From positions 130,995,122-131,059,121 of the forward strand of contig CM060172.1 in NCBI GenBank assembly GCA_030549775.1: DNA of 64,000 bases, given 5' to 3'. The position numbers and the translations under genes are program-made. This DNA is from Tamarix chinensis (taxonomy: Eukaryota; Streptophyta; Magnoliopsida; Caryophyllales; Tamaricaceae). The notes under the pieces were generated by a model, which did not search any database, was not told where the DNA came from, and was given only the letters and a program-made list of their open reading frames with translations. Below are positions 1 to 11,637 of the stretch, one piece after another (positions within the stretch are counted from its first letter, which is position 1; each line of letters begins with the position of its first letter).

Positions 1-134
1 TCTTTATGAATTATGTTGTAATTATGTTATTGCATGTTCTATCACTTTATTTGCATGACCCTTGTACATAATGTTATCTATTTAAAATAGTTGTGTAACT
101 CAATACAATATATGTCCTAATACTACACTTTTAT
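1..134. other. AT-rich flank of the first solo LTR
   Basis: No gene or recognisable repeat is visible. Its last five bases, TTTAT (130-134), are one copy of the target duplication of the LTR that follows. It is therefore the left side of the pre-insertion site and should have continued directly into 9324. Confidence 0.6.
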
Positions 135-851
135 TGTAACACCCCCAAATTTACTACTGAAAAATTTCGTTTAATTAAAAGAGTTTAACAGAAGCGAAAA
201 GATAAAACCGTAAATTCGGGGGCATTACCGCCACACTTAGTACCAGATCGGTTCACTCCTACCGTCCCAGTACTAAGTGCTAAATAAGGTTAACATTAAA
301 CACGAGTCATTAATAAAAACACAAGTCGTTAGTAAAGCACAAGTCATACAGAAATCAGAGTGCGGTTTAGGATTACAAACCAAAGAGTAAGTGGCTAGAG
401 TTTATCAAAACATAAAGCATAGTACAAAACACAACTAAAATATGATAATACATGGTCCAATAAAAGAAACAGAGTCCAGTCGAGTCGCTCTCGATCCCCA
501 AGTCAGGTCTAGGCTCAACGCTCAGCCCCACCCGATGCCTCGTAAGTGTCGTAGGCATCGAAGACGTCATCCCCTACCTGCCCAAACTCAGATGGGTCTT
601 CTGCTCGTGGGAATGAGTAGTACCCATGAAACGGGTGATCAATACGCTACGTACTGAGTAAGGTAACAGATGTGCTAAGGCCAGCATACAAGACACACAA
701 CACAGTATACATGGCATAATCACATGAGCAACATGTAGTAAAATAGATAATAAAGGCCAGCTACGGTCCAGATAGACTTATTCTTTAGATCTCTGGTAAA
801 TATAGAGTCGATTCACATCATAGTCTTTATCAATCCAGGTGAGTGCGGGAA

Positions 852-1145
852 CCCCACTATTATAGCCGGTGGGTCGGTCATGCAGGGCAAAATGCTCCTG
901 CCTACTATTATTCGCCGGTGGACCGGTGATGTAGGGCAAAATGCTCCTGGCCACTATTATTCGTCGGTGGACCGGTCTGGCCCCGACTCACATGGTGTTT
1001 CACTATAATTACTTCGTCTCTTTCCCATGTCTTATCACAATTATGTTTGGTTTGTTGAGCACGAAAACCCCCACTATTATAGCCAGTGGATCGGTCATGC
1101 AGGGCAAAATGCGCCTGGCCACTATTATTCGCCAGTGGACCGGTC
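852..1145. repeat. Tandem hairpin array in the outer LTR
   Basis: Units of about 48-49 bp begin at 854, 902 and 951, with a second block at 1071 and 1119. Each contains CCACTATTATAGCCGGTGG or a close variant, whose CCAC and GTGG ends can pair. Between them lies a second short stem: GCAGG/CCTGC near 882-900, AGG/CCT near 932-948, CAGG/CCTG near 1100-1117. The same architecture recurs in three other LTR copies in the window. Confidence 0.75.
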
Positions 1146-3055
1146 TAGGCTCGGCTCAACAATCTTTCTCTTTAAATGGATAGTATCTTATTCGTGTCTT
1201 ATTCAATAAGCAATTCGCCCTTGACATGCATGTCACCAACATTCTACCTCTATCCTCTCAAGGGGGGTCGTCCCATATCTTAAGACTCATGCGCCCCTTC
1301 TCACGCCCCGGCATCCATTCCCCCTTACACTTACGCATAATGAAAACCAATTCCTAAGGGTGTGGGATTAGGGCCCATCACCTCATGACCTCAAACACCA
1401 CCTACTATCTCCCTCTAGGGTTTTCCCTTGAAAACCCTAATTAGACCTATGTGGCCCAAATTTCTCTCACTTACACTACCATTACTTCATTCATCGCCCA
1501 TATCTCATCTCAATTAGATCCAATCCCAAAAAATATCACTTTACCTCTCAACTTCGCATGTGACCGGAAAAACCCTAGGTGGCCACCTCAAACCCTAGTA
1601 CCTTTCTTCTCCCACAAGCAACCTCTCCCTTTTCCCCCAAAATCTCTTCTCTCCCATGGAACCCATACTCACCCTTTATATAATAAATTCTCACTCTTAA
1701 CCCGTACTTCACTCTCGCTTAATCATTTTTACTTCCACATTTTTCATATTACTGCTTCCTCCCAAAACCCTAATCAGGTCCCTTATACACCCTTACACCG
1801 GTCTACGTACTATTTTTCATCCCAAGTCTCCAATCACTCCACAATTCTCCCCCTAACTTATTTACACCCTAAATCAACTTTTCTCACGTAAAGATCACCC
1901 CCATGCAAGTTTTATCCATCCCATGCAAACAAACAAAGTCCCCATGCAACTTTTAAGATTCCCATGCATGGTTTCCATCTCTCATTCATTTTGGTCATTC
2001 CTTCCTCTTTAATTTCCTCTCATAGATCATGAGGTATTTTGGTCAACCTCCCCCTTAATGAACTCACTTCCCAGTTCTTTCTTTTTGTCCTTTCATTCCC
2101 ATATCATATTATCAATTGTCCTAGCATGCATGTCCTAGAGGGCTATATCATATCACACCATAAACACCATATATACATATCATACTCATGTCATAAGAAG
2201 CACATACAAACATACATCAACTCCAAGCTGCGCTACACATAAGACAAGTTAAGGACAATCATACGATACTCAATATAACATGATATATATAGCATCCAAG
2301 GCGTGCAAGTCACATAACACACATGGGCCTTAGCTACATCCTTACCTAAAGCAAGGCCGGGCTTGGAGCATGCTCCTACGACTCCTTAGGGTTTTGGCTC
2401 GATTCATCTATAAGAGGGAAAATACTAAGGATTATTTTCCCTCCTACCAAAAGTACCATTACTCCTTATTTTAGTCTAAGATTAAGATTATTATTATTAA
2501 AGGAAGCATTATACGTGAAAACTAGAGTTTTTATCTTCAAGTTAGCCTACTAGATATTACTAGTCAAAATATGTTTATTTTCATATTTATTGCTATACTT
2601 ATATTATTAACCTAATAGCTTTATTCTTCTAATAATAGTACTAATACTATTTGTAGCAAAATAGTGATAATAATAATAATAATAATAATGCTTATAGTGA
2701 TAGAAACCCTAGCGTTTTTAAGGCTAAGTCTAATAATAGTGTTAGGGTTAAAATAATAATATAATAATTGCAATACCAACAAAGTACAAATATTCCTAAA
2801 GATAATAATGATAAGATTATATTTTGAATAATAACAATATAAGGGTTCAAATGTTTACTATAATAATAAAGATAACGATAATAGGCCTTAGCTAGCATTA
2901 GTAATAATAGTAGGAATAATAGTGAGGGTACTAATAATAATAATAATAGTAGTAGTAGTAAACGAGGAAAAGTCCTAATCATAATAACACTAAATTTGTA
3001 GGCCATTATTAATGATAATATTATTATTGGTTAGGAAAAACATAAGGTTAGGTTA

Positions 3056-3056
3056 A

Positions 3057-3111
<55 letters not shown>

Positions 3112-3211
3112 TAACAACAACAATAATAATAATAATAGAGATAACTATATTAATACTAAAGTTGTTAATAATAATAATGATAATGATAACAATATTAGTA
3201 GTAGTAATAGA

Positions 3212-3245
<34 letters not shown>
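3056..3245. repeat. Imperfect (TAA)n microsatellite
   Basis: Long runs of TAA/AAT at about 3059-3112 and 3213-3245 are joined by degenerate AT-rich trinucleotide sequence. They lie inside the outer LTR. The nested copy has a similar, shorter TAA-rich zone around 6690-7080. Open frames of poly-isoleucine across it are artefacts. Confidence 0.9.
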
Positions 3246-3246
<1 letters not shown>

Positions 3247-3484
3247 GGATAACCATTTTAATGCTAAAGTTGTATCCTTTTAAATAACATACCCTAGTTA
3301 TAAGTATTTCTGAAATTAGGTTCGGTAATAAGAGTGATAAATAATAATAATATTAATAATGGTAATAATAATACTAATAACAATGATAATACAACACTAA
3401 TAATAATAAGAATAATAATAATAATAGTAATATTAAGGATAATAATATTAATATTAAATACAATTATTAACACTTATAGAAAAT

Positions 3485-4328
3485 AGTTCAGGGACTGGGG
3501 AAGTTGGAGCACCACCTAAGGTCGGTGGCGGAACCGGCGGCGGTGCTTGGCGGCGACGGCGGCGGCGGTGGAGGAGGAAGAGAGGTGGAAGATGGTTATG
3601 TAGGCTAAAGGAGAGGAAGTGGAGGGGCGGTTGAGGTGGAGGAAGGTGCAGCAGGTGGAGAAGGGTGGAATGAAGATGGTGGTGAAGCTGGGAGTGGCGG
3701 CGTACGACGGTTTTTGCGGCGGCCGAAGGTGGTGGAAGGTAGTGGAAGATGGAGGAAGTAGAAGGAGAGAGAGGAAGGAGGAGATGAAGGTATGGGAAGG
3801 TGGGGGAAGGTTCCCTGGGTGTTTTGGAGGGTGGAGGAGGTGCTAGTAGCGGCGGGGTTGGCAGCAGAAGGCGGCGCGAGGGGCGGCGAGGGGCTGGAGA
3901 GGGCTAATCGGGTTGGCAACTTTGCACGGCCAGGGTGGCTCGTGCAGGGCGAAGTAGGGGGTGGTGGTGGCTCGGTTTTGTAGAGGGAGATGCGGGGAAG
4001 GTGTTGGTGGGCGGAGTTCACGACGGAGATCGTCGACGGCGGCGGAGTAAGGGTCTATTTGGGAGGCGGCAGAAGGCTGGAATTCTGGGCTTGCGAAAAA
4101 GGGAGCTCGATTATGGCTGCCCTGGGAGTGTATTTATAGGCTAATTGAGGGGGGAAACGACAAAGGGGGAAACGACAAAGGGAGAAGAAGAAAACCGGGG
4201 GAAGGTGAGGCAGGTCGCCGACTGGTGGTGGCAGGCGGCGCATGCCCTACGAATTGCAGGGTACGTTTGGTTCGGGGTGGGGAAAAGGAAAGGATGGCAG
4301 CACACGTGAGGAGGGAGGACGAGTAGGC
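3485..4328. other. GC-rich purine-biased segment of the outer LTR
   Basis: GGCGG, GGTGG and GGAGG repeats dominate, in sharp contrast to the AT-rich sequence on both sides. The segment is cut at 4328 by the nested LTR and resumes at 8656. Frames through it encode Pro/Ser- or Gly/Arg-rich strings with no recognisable domain, so I do not call a gene. The same kind of segment occurs in the other LTR copies, so it belongs to the repeat family. On the minus strand a TATAAATA motif is readable near 4130. Confidence 0.6.
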
Positions 4329-5033
4329 TGTAACACCCCAATATTCACTACTTTTTTTTTTAGAAAGTGGAAGCAATTAAAATAGAATCACTTAAAACCT
4401 GTGAATTCTGGGGATGTTATCGCCACACTTAGTACCAGACGGGTTCTCTCCGATCGTTCCAGTACAAAGTGCTAAGGCTAAAGAAAAGATTTACATTAAA
4501 TTCAAATCAACAGTTCATAAAAGAACTCGAAAGATCATACCTTAAAATCAGAGTACGCATAAACGTTTATAAACGTAATAAAATAGAAATCAGAGTGCGA
4601 AATCAAAGAGGATAAATACTCCAATACAAAGAAATAATAGCAGGAAATAAAATTGCATAAAGACTGAAATACGGCCACAACTCTCTCGAACTTTGAGCCA
4701 ACCAAGCTCAACACACAGCCTCGACTGGTTTCTCGCCCACCTACATAAATCAGAAGGGAATACTACTCGTGGGAATGAGCAGCACCCATGAAAAGGGTGA
4801 TCAGTACGCTACGTACTAAGTAAGGTAACCGTACACTAATGCCAACACATAAACACATAAAATCACGCATAAGAATAAAAGATCATAAAGACCATCATCA
4901 TATCATAATATCGACCAATCATTCAAGTACATACATAAAGGACCAAACATAGTCCAGATTAATTATTTAATTAATCTTTTATCAGAAGTCGATACACAGT
5001 ATGCTTTATATCAAATCCATGCGAGTACGGAAG

Positions 5034-5383
5034 CCCCCACTATTATAGCCGGTGGATCGGAGGCACATAGGGTATCATACCCTAACCACTATTATAGCCG
5101 GTGGATCGGATACACATAGGACTACGCGTCCTAACCACTATTCCTAACCGGTGGATCGGTTGGCTCCGGCACGCATGGTATTCCACTGTAAGTAATTAGT
5201 ATCTTTTAGGTATTTTAGCAAAACTCTGGTTTGCGGTTGTTGAGCTCGGGAACCCCCACTATTATAACCGGTGGATCGGTTTACGCATAGAGCATCCTGC
5301 TCTAACCACTATTATAACCGGTGGATTGGTCACACATAGGGTAAAAACCCTAACCACTATTCCGAACCGGTGGATCGGTTGGT
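5034..5383. repeat. Tandem hairpin array with covarying stems
   Basis: Two blocks contain three constant hairpins each (CCAC...GTGG, starting at 5037, 5086, 5135 and at 5256, 5306, 5354; spacing 48-50 bp). Between constant hairpins lies a second stem in the same position with a different sequence each time: AGGGTAT/ATACCCT (5069-5083), AGGAC/GTCCT (5118-5132), AGAGC/GCTCT (5289-5303), AGGGT/ACCCT (5338-5351). All four stems are fully complementary despite differing, which is the pattern of compensatory change. The spacer after each block is also partly shared. Confidence 0.82.
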
Positions 5384-7149
5384 CCCGTCTCAACGATCTT
5401 CCACTTTAAATAATTAGTGTCTTAAGTATCTTATTCAAAGGTTTCACCCTGGACATGCATAAGTCATCACACATCACAAATCATAAAATTCTACCATCAT
5501 AATTACACTTAAATCACCACATACACATGATAACACAAAAACCCTAATCAGCCACCACATACCTCATTTAACCACAACAAACCATAGTTAACCACTCCAA
5601 ACTCTATTTAACCATAACAACTATAATTAGCCACTCCACGCCTTAGTTAATCATAACAAACCAAAATTATCCACTCCAACCTTAGCTAATCACAACAACC
5701 CAGAGTTCATTACTCCAAACCCTAATTCAGTCTTTTCTGTACTCTCATAATGCTCCATGTACTATTTTCCGTCCAAAATAATTCAACACCCAAATAACAC
5801 TTACATTACCTTCCTTACATCTCAAATTAACTTTCCACACATAAATTTCATACCCATGTAGACATTAGTTTCCTCATGCAAACCTTCAAACCTTTTTCAT
5901 GAAAACCCTAAAATTCCACGTGAAACCCTAAATTCAGCCATGCAAACCCTAATACCGTCATTCAACCATTAATGCCACCATGTAAACCTTAATACCACAA
6001 TGAAAACCCTAATACCACCATGCAACCATTAATACCACTATGCAAAACCCAAGATTTTATCATACAAAACCCTAAATTCAATCCACATAACCCAAAGATT
6101 CATTCATACCAAACCCTAGATTCATACCATATAAAACCCAAAGATTCATCCATACCAAACCAAGTATTCATCCTTACCAAACCCTAAATTCAAACCATAT
6201 ACAACCCTAAAATTCTCCATTTTATTCCTCTACTCATGAATCAATGGAATACTTAAGTCAACTCACATCCCTTATTCAACTTCTTTCTCCATCCTCATTT
6301 TTCATCCTTTTCCCCCGCACAAATCATATCAACATCCTCACATGCATGTCTTACAAGGTCACAACACATATTACCATACATAAATAATACACATGCCATA
6401 CAAAATATACTTCAAGTCCACATCATATCATATACGACATAATTAATAATCATAAACATAGAATGCATAGCATATGAAGCACATAATGCATATAAGCATA
6501 CAATGGCCTTAGTAAACCCTTACCTGAAACGACATTGGTCTTGGAGCACGTTCCTACGCCTCCTTAGGGCTTTGACCAAATAATAACTTACTAATAAAAT
6601 AACCTTAACAAAATTCCAACTTTGCTAAAGACATAAAAATAATAGAAATATTATAAACCTTGATAATATAGGGTTAAAGACCTTACCCTAATAATAATAA
6701 TGATACTAATATAATAATATCAAAGATAATAAAAATAATATCAATGAGAATATAAATAATAATAATAATCATAATAATAATAACAATAGTAATAACAATA
6801 ATAACATTATTAACAACACTAATGGTAAAATATTTGCATTAATAATAATGGAATAAGAATAATAGGAATTCAAAATATAAACTAATAATAATAATTATAC
6901 TTATAACATATTAATATTAATAATAGTAATAACAGAAATAATAAGGGGAATAATAATAAAATTGAATTAAAATACAATAGGGCTTCAGCCCTCAACATAA
7001 ATAATAATAATAAATAATACTACTACTAATAATAATAAAACATATTAAGGATATAAATATTAAGAATAATAATAATGGTATTTATATACAATTAATTGAA
7101 ATAAATTAAATTAAGGCTTATAATAATATGGAAAATGGTTGAGAGGGTC

Positions 7150-8225
7150 TAGGGTTCAACCTTAAGCTGGTGGGGATAGGCGGCACCGGTGGTGGTGCAC
7201 GGCGGCGGCGGCGGCAGGAAAAAGAGAAGAAAAGAGGGAAATATGGATGTTGGAAAAAAGATAGGGAGAATTGAGGTGAGATAAGAGGTGTTTATGGTTT
7301 CCCAGGAGGAGAGGGACAAAATGATGGTGGTGGTGTAGCCAAAGGTCGAGGAGCACGGCGGCGGAAGCTGGTTTAAGATTTCGGGGTAAAAATTCTAGCG
7401 AAACGAGCAACCAACTGTGTACGGTTATGGAGGCCCATGCAAGAAGAATCGAAGGTTGAAAATAGTTTAGTTAACTAGAGGGCATTGCAGGGAAGAATTT
7501 GGGATGATGTGGTGGCGCTGAGGTTGGCTATCGACGGAGGACGACGCGTCTTAAGTTGCGGTGATGGCAGCCCTCGCCGAGGGTTTCGGGGAAGAAAAAC
7601 TCTAAAAACTCCTATAACAAGGCTATTTAGAGATGGTAGATGGGATAATAGGGTCTTGGGGGTCCGCAGGAACGTATTAGGTGAGAGCATTTGGGTGGTC
7701 GGTGGTAGTAAGTGATCGGGCATCATTTGGTTTTCCTTGAAATTTCGCGAGGCTGGGGAGAAGAAACGGGCGAGAGATAACAGACAAGATTTATTCCAAT
7801 TTATTCCATGAGTTAAGAGGAAGACAATGAGGCAAGAAACGGCCGGTATTAATCACCGTATCTGGAGACACCATTGATGGGGTCGAAAGCTGCAGCGGCG
7901 TCGACGGAGGAGAAAGGAGGAAGAAGGAAGAAGAAGAGGAGGGGAACCGGTCGGCCGGAGAAAGAAAAGAAAAAGGGGAGACCGGGCGGTCGGGCGCGGG
8001 TTATTCCTTCATTTAACGAGACACGGCGTCTCGACATAAAACAGACCAAAATGCCGCGTATGGGCGCACGTAGGAAGAAGCCAGCGACGCTGGGTCGCGG
8101 GGAGAGGAAGAGAAGGTGGGTTGGGGCGCGTCCAGGCCCAACCGGCGGAAAAAGGAAGAAAAAGAAAGAAAAGAAGAAAAAAGAGAAAAGAAAAGGAAGA
8201 AGGAAGAAGGAAAAAGGAAAAATTT
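7150..8225. other. GC-rich and purine-rich segment of the nested LTR
   Basis: GGCGGCGG near 7200, then alternating GC-rich and purine runs ending in a nearly pure A/G tract at about 8150-8225. This corresponds to 3485-4328 of the outer copy. Open frames here are Lys/Arg-rich or Pro/Leu-rich and contain no domain I recognise. Past 8225 the sequence becomes AT-rich up to the LTR end. Confidence 0.55.
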
Positions 8226-9323
8226 AAGGTTTTGGATTTAAATAAATTAATTAGAATATTCTGGGTATTTAACATAAAATATTTATTTAATAAAAATATT
8301 AAATTCCCTTTTTAGGCTAATTTAGAATTTTTGAAAGATTTTCCATAAATTCCATTTTAATTAGCAAAACACCCTAAATTCCTCCAATTAAATTATTTAT
8401 AAAAAATATTATTAAATTAAAACTATTTTCTCATTATTATTTTAAATAAAATAATTTATTTAATTAATTTCCAAAATAACATATTTAATTATCCAAAATA
8501 CCAAAATTTCTCTAATAAAATACTTACAAAATTCTTCTTAATTTTTCCTAATGAATTCCTTTTTATTTTAATAAAAGTAATTTATTTAAATAATTTTTCT
8601 AATAAAATATCATTTAAATATAATTTATAAAATTAGAAACTTTCGGGGCATTTCAAGGCTGGGTCGAAAATGGAAAGGAAAACGACGGGGGTGGCAGGGG
8701 AGGATAGTCGGACAGAGTAGGTGGCCGTCGGCAGGCATAGGACTGCAGGTCGGGTGTTGCAGTCCGCGTGAGGAAGAAGAAGAGAGGGCAGGGTGGACCG
8801 GGCGGTCCAGGGAAAGAAAGAAAAGAAGGAAAAAGGCGGTCCGGCTGGGCAGAACAAGCGAGGGGGAGGTGGACGATGCAGCCTGGGCTGCGCGAGGCGG
8901 GCCAAGGAGGAGAGCTCGGGCCGCTGGCTAGCCCAAACCGGGGGGAGAAGGAAAGATAAGTAAAGGAGGAAGAAAGAAAAAGAAAAAGAAAGGAGAAAAA
9001 GGAAAAAGGATAAAATGGTTGGCTTGGGGTATTTGGTTTTTATTATTTATATATTTAAGTTAGATATTTAATTTTAATAATAAAGTATAATAATTAAATT
9101 CATTTTTAGATTAATTGGGCTATTTTTGATAAATTTTCCTTAACTTCCATTTTAATTAGTAAAATGTCCAAAATTTTCTAAATAATTTATTTATTATTTT
9201 CTCTTCATTTTCCTCAATTAATTTCCTCTTTATTTAATAAAATAATTTATTTTCTTAATTTTCCTAATAAATCATTATTTTTCCATAATTCCTAAATTAG
9301 GATTTTTGGGGTATTTCATTTAT

Positions 9324-10080
9324 AGATTTCATGTCACATGTAAGTGATATGATCATGCTGGCTTGAAGGTCCCTCAAGCAAAGTAATTTGAGTTATACCT
9401 AGGATTAGGACATAGACTATAACCATCTTAGGTCGCATGTATTGTGTTCCCTAGATTCTAAACATTTCTTTTGGAGTTTTATTCCATTTTTCTCTATATT
9501 TCTATGTATTATATTATTTGGAGTATGTACTACATACTATATGCTTATTTTTAATTTATTAAAGTATTTTTGCTATTTTTATCTATTTCCATAAGTACTG
9601 GTTTAATTGTCGTAAATGTTTTAACCTTGCATCTAGTATGAGAAAGATGTGGGCCACACTTGCACTAGGTATGGTGGTAACACTTTTTAAATTATGTTAA
9701 TGTTTTCACTTAAAAATAAAAATAAATCAGTAGAAAATTGTAGTGTTAAAAAAAATAATTACTTATTGCATAACCAACTAATACAATTCATCTATACATA
9801 TGTATATGATTATGGAATATACTAATTAAAATTTTCATCAACACATACGTGCATCTTTTACTAATCTTAAAAATACTTGAAATACATATCTTTGTAAGAT
9901 TATTTTAATGATGAAAGCAAGTTATAATTCACACTTGTTTGGATCTCTTTACAAAAAGTAATTATCTATAATAATTACTTATTTTTTAAAAAAATTATAC
10001 TAAAATGTTTCCAAAATAAGTAATTATCATAGATAATTAATTTTTTTAAGGATATCCAAATAAATTTTTCATCAACACTT
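9324..10080. other. AT-rich spacer between LTR copies
   Basis: This is the right-hand side of the outer LTR insertion site. No open reading frame of note and no family I recognise is visible. A short inverted motif around 'aagtaattatctataataattactt' (9955-9985) recurs near 10017-10045 and may be the trace of a small palindromic insertion, but I cannot define its ends. Confidence 0.4.
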
Positions 10081-10081
10081 A

Positions 10082-11190
10082 ACCTTCAGGGAAGAAAGTA
10101 CCTGACCACTATTATAGCCGGTGGAATGGTATCCCGGACAAAATGCTCCTAGCCACTATTATAGCCCGTGGAACATCATTCATCCTAAGTCTGGGCCCAG
10201 CTCAATGATCATCTACTTTAAGTTATTGGTATTTTATTCATACCATGTTCAAAAAATAACCCCCATCTATAATTGCACACCCCAATAGGCTTCCCTAACG
10301 TATTATCACTCTTCCAAACTAAACTTCCTGAATAACCTTATCCCTTAACCTAGGACCTCTACATTCTCCAAGACTCCAGGACCCCTTTGCACCTTCCACC
10401 ATACTCACCATGAATTCAAAACCCCCACACATATGGATCAAAGCCCACTTCTCCATTTCTCCACCTAGGCTCACCATCACCCACTAAGGTTTCCCCTTAA
10501 AACCCTAATCTCGCCTATGTGGCCCTAGCCTCTCCTCTTCTTTTACAACCCACATTTCCCCTTGATTCCAGCCCCATCACCATAATCAACCCTCTTCAAA
10601 CCTTAAAACTCGACTCTTCAACTCCCAACTCCCACATGTGATAATGATACCCTAGTTGCTCACCCGTGAAGACCTAAGTCTTTCCCTTTTTCCTCCACAC
10701 CCTCTTCTCATACACAACTCTACCCTCTATTTGAATTGACTCACACACTCCATGTGGCACACCCCTCATCACAACCCAATGTCCAACCAACCTCCTTAAC
10801 CTCTCCCACAATACCCCTATCCTTAGGGTCTTATCCAAAAACTCTAGCTATGCCCCTATGCATATTTCCATCAACCCATGTACTAACTCTTTCCCAAGCA
10901 CACCAATAACCCAAAACACACTTTCCTCCCCATGGTCAACCCTCAAAATAGATTTCCCCACGTAAGCTTTTTTCCTATGCAAAAACCATACACCCCATGT
11001 AAAGCTCACACTTCCCATGCAAGATTTTATCCCAATCCTTCATTTTATTATTTTCCCCTTTTGTTTTCCCAACTAGGCTTCTTAGTACTATTAGGGCATT
11101 TCCCCCACTTCTCCTTACACTTTTTTCCTTTTGCCTTATTATCTTAATCAACTATTAGTGATAATAATAATAATGATAATGATGATGATG

Positions 11191-11232
<42 letters not shown>

Positions 11233-11637
11233 TATTAAAATAAAATATACTAAGTAGGTAAAAGGGATAGTAGGCAAGGGGGCAACACACGGTGGCGGTG
11301 GTGAATGGTGTAAAAAGTGAAATGGAGTTAGGGTTTTATAAGTGGTAGGGTGGTTTAGAATTTTTTAGAGTTTTAGGAATAATAAAAATTAGTAATAATG
11401 ATAAAAAAATAATTTTTATGAATTTAGAAATTATTATGATTTATTTATAATTTATCTTAGATTAGTAAATAAATTTAGCCTCTACTAAATTGATCCCTAC
11501 ATCATTTTTCTTCTTTTATTGCCATAATAATTATTATAATAATATTATTTTATTAGAAATGACACATATAATTAAATCTTATCGAATAATTCCTTATTTT
11601 TTTCTTAAATCCTAGAATAAAGTTTTGGGGTATTAAA
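10082..11637 (-). mobile_element. Truncated LTR of the long-LTR family
   Basis: Two constant hairpins (CCACTATTATAGCCGGTGG near 10106 and a variant near 10153) and the following 'ctacttta' spacer match the arrays of the complete copies. A (TAA/GAT)n tract lies at 11157-11229, followed by a short GGTGGCGGTGG segment and an AT-rich end finishing GGGGTATTAAA at 11637. The TGTAACACC end and the part before the hairpins are missing, so this copy is truncated on the left. Sequence from 11638 on belongs to a different element. Confidence 0.6.

Larger units (their letters stand above)
4329..8655 (-). mobile_element. Nested solo LTR, same long-LTR family
   Basis: It starts TGTAACACCCC at 4329 and ends GGGGCATTTCA at 8655, about 4.33 kb. 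It shares the order of landmarks with its host: CGCCACACTTAGTACCAG near the left end, the block around the 'gtgatcagtacgctacgtac' site, the hairpin array, TAA-rich DNA, GC-rich DNA and an AT-rich end. The flanks read AGGC(T) on the left and AGGCT on the right, which fits a 5-bp target duplication with one base lost or shared with the LTR tip. Internal genes are absent. It must be younger than the outer LTR, because it splits the GC-rich segment of that copy. Confidence 0.68.
135..9318 (-). mobile_element. Solo LTR of a long-LTR Ty3/gypsy-like family (outer copy)
   Basis: The unit begins TGTAACACCC at 135 and ends GGGGTATTTCA at 9318, so it has TG...CA ends with an inverted-repeat tip. It is flanked by a perfect 5-bp duplication, TTTAT at 130-134 and 9319-9323. 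A second LTR of the same family sits inside it (4329-8655), so the outer LTR itself is about 4.86 kb. No gag or pol is present, which fits a solo LTR left by LTR-LTR recombination. The minus orientation is inferred from a related copy near 34398, where a polypurine-like tract abuts the TGTAACACCC end. Internal landmarks shared with other copies are the hairpin array, a (TAA)n tract, a GC-rich purine segment and an AT-rich terminal part. Confidence 0.72.

Noticed and set aside
3605..4021. Pro/Ser-rich and Gly/Arg-rich open frames on both strands
   Set aside because: They fall in the GC-rich segment of an LTR. The same composition without conserved frame occurs in every copy of the family.
5034..5383. 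CRISPR-like array (regular ~49-bp spacing)
   Set aside because: The unit is a repeated hairpin with small variable stems in a plant LTR. Spacers are not unique and there are no cas genes.
7874..8275. Lys/Arg-rich frame on plus and Leu/Pro-rich frame on minus
   Set aside because: Both come from a purine-rich tract in the nested LTR, with no domain and no conservation of frame in other copies.
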